DNA from: Sophora flavescens
Lineage: Eukaryota > Streptophyta > Magnoliopsida > Fabales > Fabaceae
DNA length: 64,000 nucleotides
Direction: 5' to 3'
Assembly: GCA_030762895.1 (NCBI GenBank)
Contig: CM061065.1
Span: forward strand, 84,577,607-84,641,606
The position numbers and the translations under genes are program-made. Positions 60,034 through 64,000 of the stretch are shown here, piece by piece (position 1 is the stretch's first letter; every line of letters begins with the position of its first letter). A model generated the notes under the pieces. It did not search any database, was not told the origin of the DNA, and saw nothing but the letters and a program-made list of their open reading frames with translations.

Positions 60034-61059
60034 TGACACCCTTAACCCGAACATATGTTTATTAAACAAATACTAATTTGCCAAAGGTTCTTTTGCGGAA
60101 TAAAGATACGAGTTTATAAAAGAAACATTTTTGCAATAGTTAAGAGTGTCACCATTCATAACTCAAAGTCTCAAATCGAATAAGTTCAAATATACGTTTC
60201 ATAAATCGTTTAAAAGTTTTACATAAAGAATAAATAGTTGAAACAAGATAATCCCATAACCCTATGTCACATGGATCATAGCTAAGAAATTCCCATAAAG
60301 AAAAGAATAACACAAAAGGAATTCAACTCCTAACACACTAAGGCATCCACAACTTCACGTAAGTTCCAATGTGTTACTCTTTGACACGTTGTCGAGCACG
60401 GGTCAAAAAGCGAGTGGTTTGAAAAAGTGTAGTCAGGGTACGACAACTCGAGTATCGTCTCTCAAGGACTCTTGAATTGTTATTATCAGAAAAATCAGTT
60501 TTTTTTTTTTTTGGGGGGTAGGATTGAAAGATTCAATTAAAAGAAAACAATGCAATTAAGAAATAAGTGATTATCAATAATTAAAACGATTAATCTACTG
60601 TTCTCGGTTTCCCACTATCATCGGTTCATAAAAATTCCAAGCCCTAAGCGGATTATAATCTCTTTTCGATTGTAGCAACAATTAACAAGCGAAATTGACA
60701 TTACGAGATATATGTTCCTAATTCCCGAATTAAGCAAACGGGGTGAAGCTCTCGTGAATTAAGCAAACACGATTGAACACACGCAAATTAAGCAAACACG
60801 ATTATGTATAGTTACATAGAATCATCGAAACAAATCAATACTCATTCTATACAATCCTGAATTAAGCAAACAGAACATATAGCATAGTATTGAAAGAGAA
60901 TAGCAATAAGATTGGGAATTACAGAACCTCAAGTGGCAATGGAACCTGATTACAGCAGATTAATCCAAGGGGATCAGTTCTCCATCAAGGACATAACAAA
61001 AATCTAAAAGTATAATGTAAACAGTGAAAAACTAGATGATTTTGTGTCTACTGCGCTCC

Positions 61060-61067
61060 TATTTATA
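61060..61067 (-). promoter_or_regulatory. TATA box of the solo LTR
   Basis: The - strand TATAAATA, 13 bp downstream of the palindrome array that begins at 61081. Confidence 0.75.
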
Positions 61068-61080
61068 AAGAGGCCGCGTG

Positions 61081-61440
61081 TCACGACCGTGATGGCCGTC
61101 ACGGCCAGGCCGTGACCAATTCTGCCAAGGGTGCGCATTCAAATTCTAGTCTATCACGGCTGTGATCTTTATCACGGCTAGGGCGTGATCGCTTCTGTCC
61201 ATGGGTGCTGATCTGTCACGGCTGTGACCTTCACCATGGCTAGGCCGTGATCAATTCTGACTTCCTGGGTCTCCTCATCACGCCCGTGATGGGTGTCACA
61301 ACTGGGGCGTGATGCTTTCTGACTTTCATGATCTTCTCATCACACCCATGATGCTTATCACGGCTGGGCCGTGATCCTTTCTGACTTTCATGGGTAGCTT
61401 ATCACGGCCGTGACCAGTGTCACGGCCTGGGCATGATGGC
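61081..61440. repeat. Six-unit array of paired TCACGGC palindromes
   Basis: Units of about 62 bp starting near 61081, 61153, 61215, 61277, 61339 and 61400. Each has a short palindrome (TCACGGCTGTGA type), a 4-6 bp gap, a longer palindrome (TCACGGCCAGGCCGTGA type) and a TTCTG tail. Units differ at many bases, but both palindromes remain in most. Confidence 0.92.
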
Positions 61441-61819
61441 TTCTGCTTCAGGTGTCCTTCCCTTTTTGCTCTTCTTATTAACCTGAAAACATGAACCAGC
61501 AGTGAATGCTTTATTTGACTAAAAAATTAACTAAAATGTCCTAAACTACTTAAGAAACTCAAAATGTTGCTTGAGTACAATTAAATCCAAATTTGGGCTA
61601 AAACGAGATTGAAACTCGAGTAATTAGTGCAAAAGCCATGGTCTTACTAGCATAAAACTAGTCGAGCCAGAGGCTTATCACTCTTCATTCACTTTAGAAT
61701 CATCTATACCAATCATACATTACACAAGAAGAGACACAAATACAAAGGGATGAGAAGTCATACTCATATACATATGTTATGGAAGTAAAATGGAAATTAA
61801 GATGAGTCCATACAAACTA

Positions 61820-62994
61820 TGTGACACCATTCTACCCCGTACGTTAATATAAAACATTTACTTAAAAGAGGAATTATAAAAATATGCATTTATTTGAATA
61901 AAATAAAAACTTGAGTAAAACGGTTTCACATTTCAACATAAACAATGCAGAAATAACATAGTTTTAAAGAAAGATAACATAAACAAGACAGATAAAGAAA
62001 ATCCAACCCCGATGTCACATACAGAGCTGATATAACCGAAATCCGGATACATCACGGAAACAAACTGAAACTGAAACAAATAAACAAACTAAACATTCTA
62101 ACTAGAGTCGCGGCTCCTCAGAGTCACTCCTCCACTGGCTGCTCACCGTCCTCAGCATAAGAGATACATGCAACAACAGAAACAGGAAAACCGGGAGTAA
62201 GAAATCATGTAAACACAACGGCATGGGAATAGGGAATAAGATGAACATACATCATATCAGGCATAGCAACAAACATCATACATCGTCATTTACATATTAC
62301 AAGTCAACATTCAAGATATGTTATGCGGTGCATCACTACTCCGCTACTCCGTTATGCATGTGGAACCAACTACCTCAGAAAGTCAACTTCGGAGTTACAT
62401 ATCCACATTGGCCATAAAAGCACCAACGCCGGCAGTTCACCAAACCATGGGTGAACCCCTTAGATAGCCGACGTATCATAACTGGATACGCCACCTCGGG
62501 GGCGCACGGTTCACCAAACCTTGAGTGAACCACCCGAGACTTAGGACAGATCATCATAATTTGGACGACCTCCCCTATGTTGAACATCCCCCACTAATCA
62601 ACTTCAACGTATGAATGCATGAGCACAACAAAGAACAAGACAACCACCTCCTCTGCTTAGGCCAATAAGCACCCAAGACTTATCACCAACATCAACGTCA
62701 ACATCAACACCTTAACCCATAGGGGATGAGGCCCCCTTGGCCAAAAAGCACCAAGGTCCAACTCATCAACACCTCGACCAAAAAGCGTCGAGGGCACTTT
62801 GTCCAAAAAGCACCAAAGCGTATCAACATGCGGTGACCCTTATGGCACCGTCTTAACCAACTTATCACTCTTTGTTATCTTATTAGTCTTTAATCAAGTT
62901 ATCTACTTATTATCATTCAATTAGTGCATTATTTCATCATTTGGGGATAATTGGGGTAAACACCCCTTTAATTCATTAATCTCAGGTTCTGACC
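61820..62994 (-). mobile_element. Family B LTR, reversed, truncated
   Basis: The - strand ends in GGGGTAGAATGGTGTCACA and matches the family B end region (GACATCGGGGTTG near 62003; CTCTGAGGAGCC near 62115; GTAACTCCGAAG near 62388). The palindrome cluster of the full LTR is missing. It contains the loop-conserved hairpin units at 62655-62830. The stretch 62850-62994 matches only weakly. Confidence 0.7.
62655..62830. repeat. Tandem hairpins with constant loop and compensating stems
   Basis: Units CTTGGCCAAAAAGCACCAAG, CTCGACCAAAAAGCGTCGAG and CTTTGTCCAAAAAGCACCAAAG (about 62737-62818), plus a weaker first unit CTTAGGCCAATAAGCACCCAAG (about 62659). The loop word CCAAAAAGC is kept while the two stem arms change together. 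Confidence 0.85.
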
Positions 62995-63164
62995 ATGATA
63001 ATCCGTTGACTTATCATGTTTTATCTATTATTTTAAAATGGATTACATCAATTAAATTAAGCTGAATGCTTGATTTAACCCAAATTAGACTTTGTTTTCC
63101 TATTTCGGTTATTTTAGAGTCAATGTGTGCATTTAATTAATTTTAATTAGATTTTAGTTAATTT

Positions 63165-63168
<4 letters not shown>

Positions 63169-63214
<46 letters not shown>
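63169..63214. repeat. (TA)n microsatellite
   Basis: About 46 bp of uninterrupted AT dinucleotides. Confidence 0.95.
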
Positions 63215-63217
<3 letters not shown>

Positions 63218-63556
63218 GGAAGATATCAAAAATGAAGAAGGAGCATGACTTATGAAATTCAAGAAAGAAAAGAACAAGATGTCAAGTGGAACAATGTTAA
63301 TTAAATATGTTTCTCCATGGTACAGCAAGAACAAAAGTTTGGATGGGGAAATTGATTTCAACCTCAAGGCATCGTGGGTCCCGCATAGATGGTATTGAAT
63401 ATGGAAAAAGTAATTTGGCTTTGCCAAATTAATGTTAGCGTGATACTTGGAGATTTGGCTTGCATCCACATTAAACAAAACATGAATTGAACTTGCAATA
63501 ATTGGTCCACGCCCAAATAAAAAGAAAGAATAATTCACTCCATCACTTATGCAATT

Positions 63557-63712
63557 GACAAAATCAGCGTGTAGCAATTTGAGCAAGGAAATTGTGATTG
63601 ATCTTGTAATTGAAGACAAAATCAGCGTGGAGCAAATTGTGGCAAGAGGCAATTGTGATTGAACTTGTAATTGAAGACAAAATCAGCGTGAAGCAAATTG
63701 TGGCAGGGGCCC
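63557..63712. repeat. ~60-bp tandem repeat, about 2.5 units
   Basis: GACAAAATCAGCGTG recurs at 63557, 63615 and 63676, with intervening GCAATTGTGATTGAACTTGT-like sequence. Confidence 0.85.
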
Positions 63713-64000
63713 ACATAATTCAGATTCTCTTGTGATTTGGAAAAAAAATGCTTGACCATAATCATAAAAAATCAAAAAGGAGACTTTGGAGATGAAAAGG
63801 GATTGGGAGGACTTGGACCCTAAAAGGATTCTCTGCACTAGGGGGCTGCTGTGACTGCTGTGGAAAGTTTCCATGGAGTTCTTTCTCTCCCTTATTCCTA
63901 TTTCTTTTCTTTTGGCTTTCTCTATGATCATGAGTAGCTAAATCCATTTTTGTTGGGATTAGATGTAGCTAAACTGAATCTCATGTATTTGCCTTGATTT

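Larger units (their letters stand above)
60382..61680 (-). mobile_element. Solo LTR, Athila-like, 1.30 kb, TSD CTCTT
   Basis: The - strand starts TGATAAGCCTCTGGCTCG and ends CGACAACGTGTCA; perfect duplications CTCTT at 60377-60381 and 61681-61685. Its start resembles the LTR at 50453 (GTTTTAT, CTCGAGTTTCAATCTCG-like). It contains a six-unit palindrome array directly upstream of a - strand TATA box and several ATTAAGCAAACACGATT repeats (60720-60870). Confidence 0.93.
60034..61819. mobile_element. Truncated LTR F, split by a solo LTR
   Basis: Starts TGTGACACCCTTAACCCG at 60034, runs to 60381 and resumes at 61681 after the solo LTR, ending at the next LTR near 61819. Tekay-like start, no coding sequence. 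Confidence 0.5.
62996..64000 (+). mobile_element. Start of an Athila-like LTR, runs off the window
   Basis: Starts TGATAATCCGTTGACTTATCA, closely like the solo LTR at 26019 and self-complementary at its tip. Later blocks (gcaattgaca, ggggcccaca, GATGTAGCTAA) resemble that LTR's middle. The long - strand frames here (63215-63652, 63683-63931) are LTR sequence without domains. Confidence 0.55.

Noticed and set aside
61081..61440. Regular palindromic repeats resembling a CRISPR array
   Set aside because: Units are diverged, spacers are short and themselves repetitive, no cas genes exist, and the array is inside a plant LTR with target duplications.
63215..63931. 145- and 82-codon - strand ORFs near the window end
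   Set aside because: No domain, and the region aligns with non-coding LTR sequence of the 26019 solo LTR type.

Overview
The window is nuclear DNA of a flowering plant, almost certainly a eudicot and plausibly a legume. The legume guess is inference, resting mainly on the AATCGATT-rich copia LTR and the overall LTR style. It is AT-rich and carries spliceosomal introns. It is about 98% transposable-element sequence. The only host gene is the 3' end of a FORKED1/VAN3-binding-protein-like gene (four exons, 1-738, + strand). No tRNA, CRISPR or bacterial-type operon is present. The 5S rRNA-like stretch near 60 kb belongs to a Cassandra-type retroelement fragment.

Layout, left to right. 1-738 host gene; 1085-1409 small CACTA-like element; 1410-1937 Tekay-type LTR piece; 1938-4381 truncated SIRE-like copia element (- strand: gag, PBS, 5' LTR). 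4382-16993 is the 5' end of a + strand Tekay element (element C: truncated LTR, decayed PBS, leader, first three gag codons). Its LTR contains a complete 7.0-kb CACTA transposon (5044-12073, TSD GGA) and a solo LTR (12638-16109, TSD TGAGG). Element C's gag is interrupted by element B, a - strand Tekay element whose 3' LTR runs 16994-33921 and whose pol remnant occupies 33922-35702. Inside that LTR sits element D (18891-31984), a decayed Tekay element with two long LTRs; D's right LTR contains a solo LTR (26019-27820, TSD GCGAA).

35703-38905 is a + strand element of a second Ty3 family (family B) with only 256 bp between its LTRs. 38906-42269 is a string of LTR fragments. 42270-59212 is element A, the best-preserved Tekay element (- strand: gag, protease, RT, RNase H, integrase, chromodomain), coding-dead through several stops and frameshifts. 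Its 5' LTR is split by a complete 5.86-kb non-autonomous Athila-like element (50453-56312, TSD GTCAT). 59213-64000 holds family B and Cassandra fragments, an LTR start split by another solo LTR (60382-61680, TSD CTCTT), a reversed family B LTR and the start of an Athila-like LTR that leaves the window.

No intact autonomous element remains. The most unusual feature is a set of palindrome or hairpin arrays carried by nearly every TE family here. In four LTR families the array ends about 12-16 bp upstream of the TATA box. One palindrome pair (TCACGGC-GTGA type) occurs in Tekay LTRs, Athila-like LTRs and the CACTA element. In family B LTRs, tandem hairpins keep the loop sequence while their stems change in a compensatory way.
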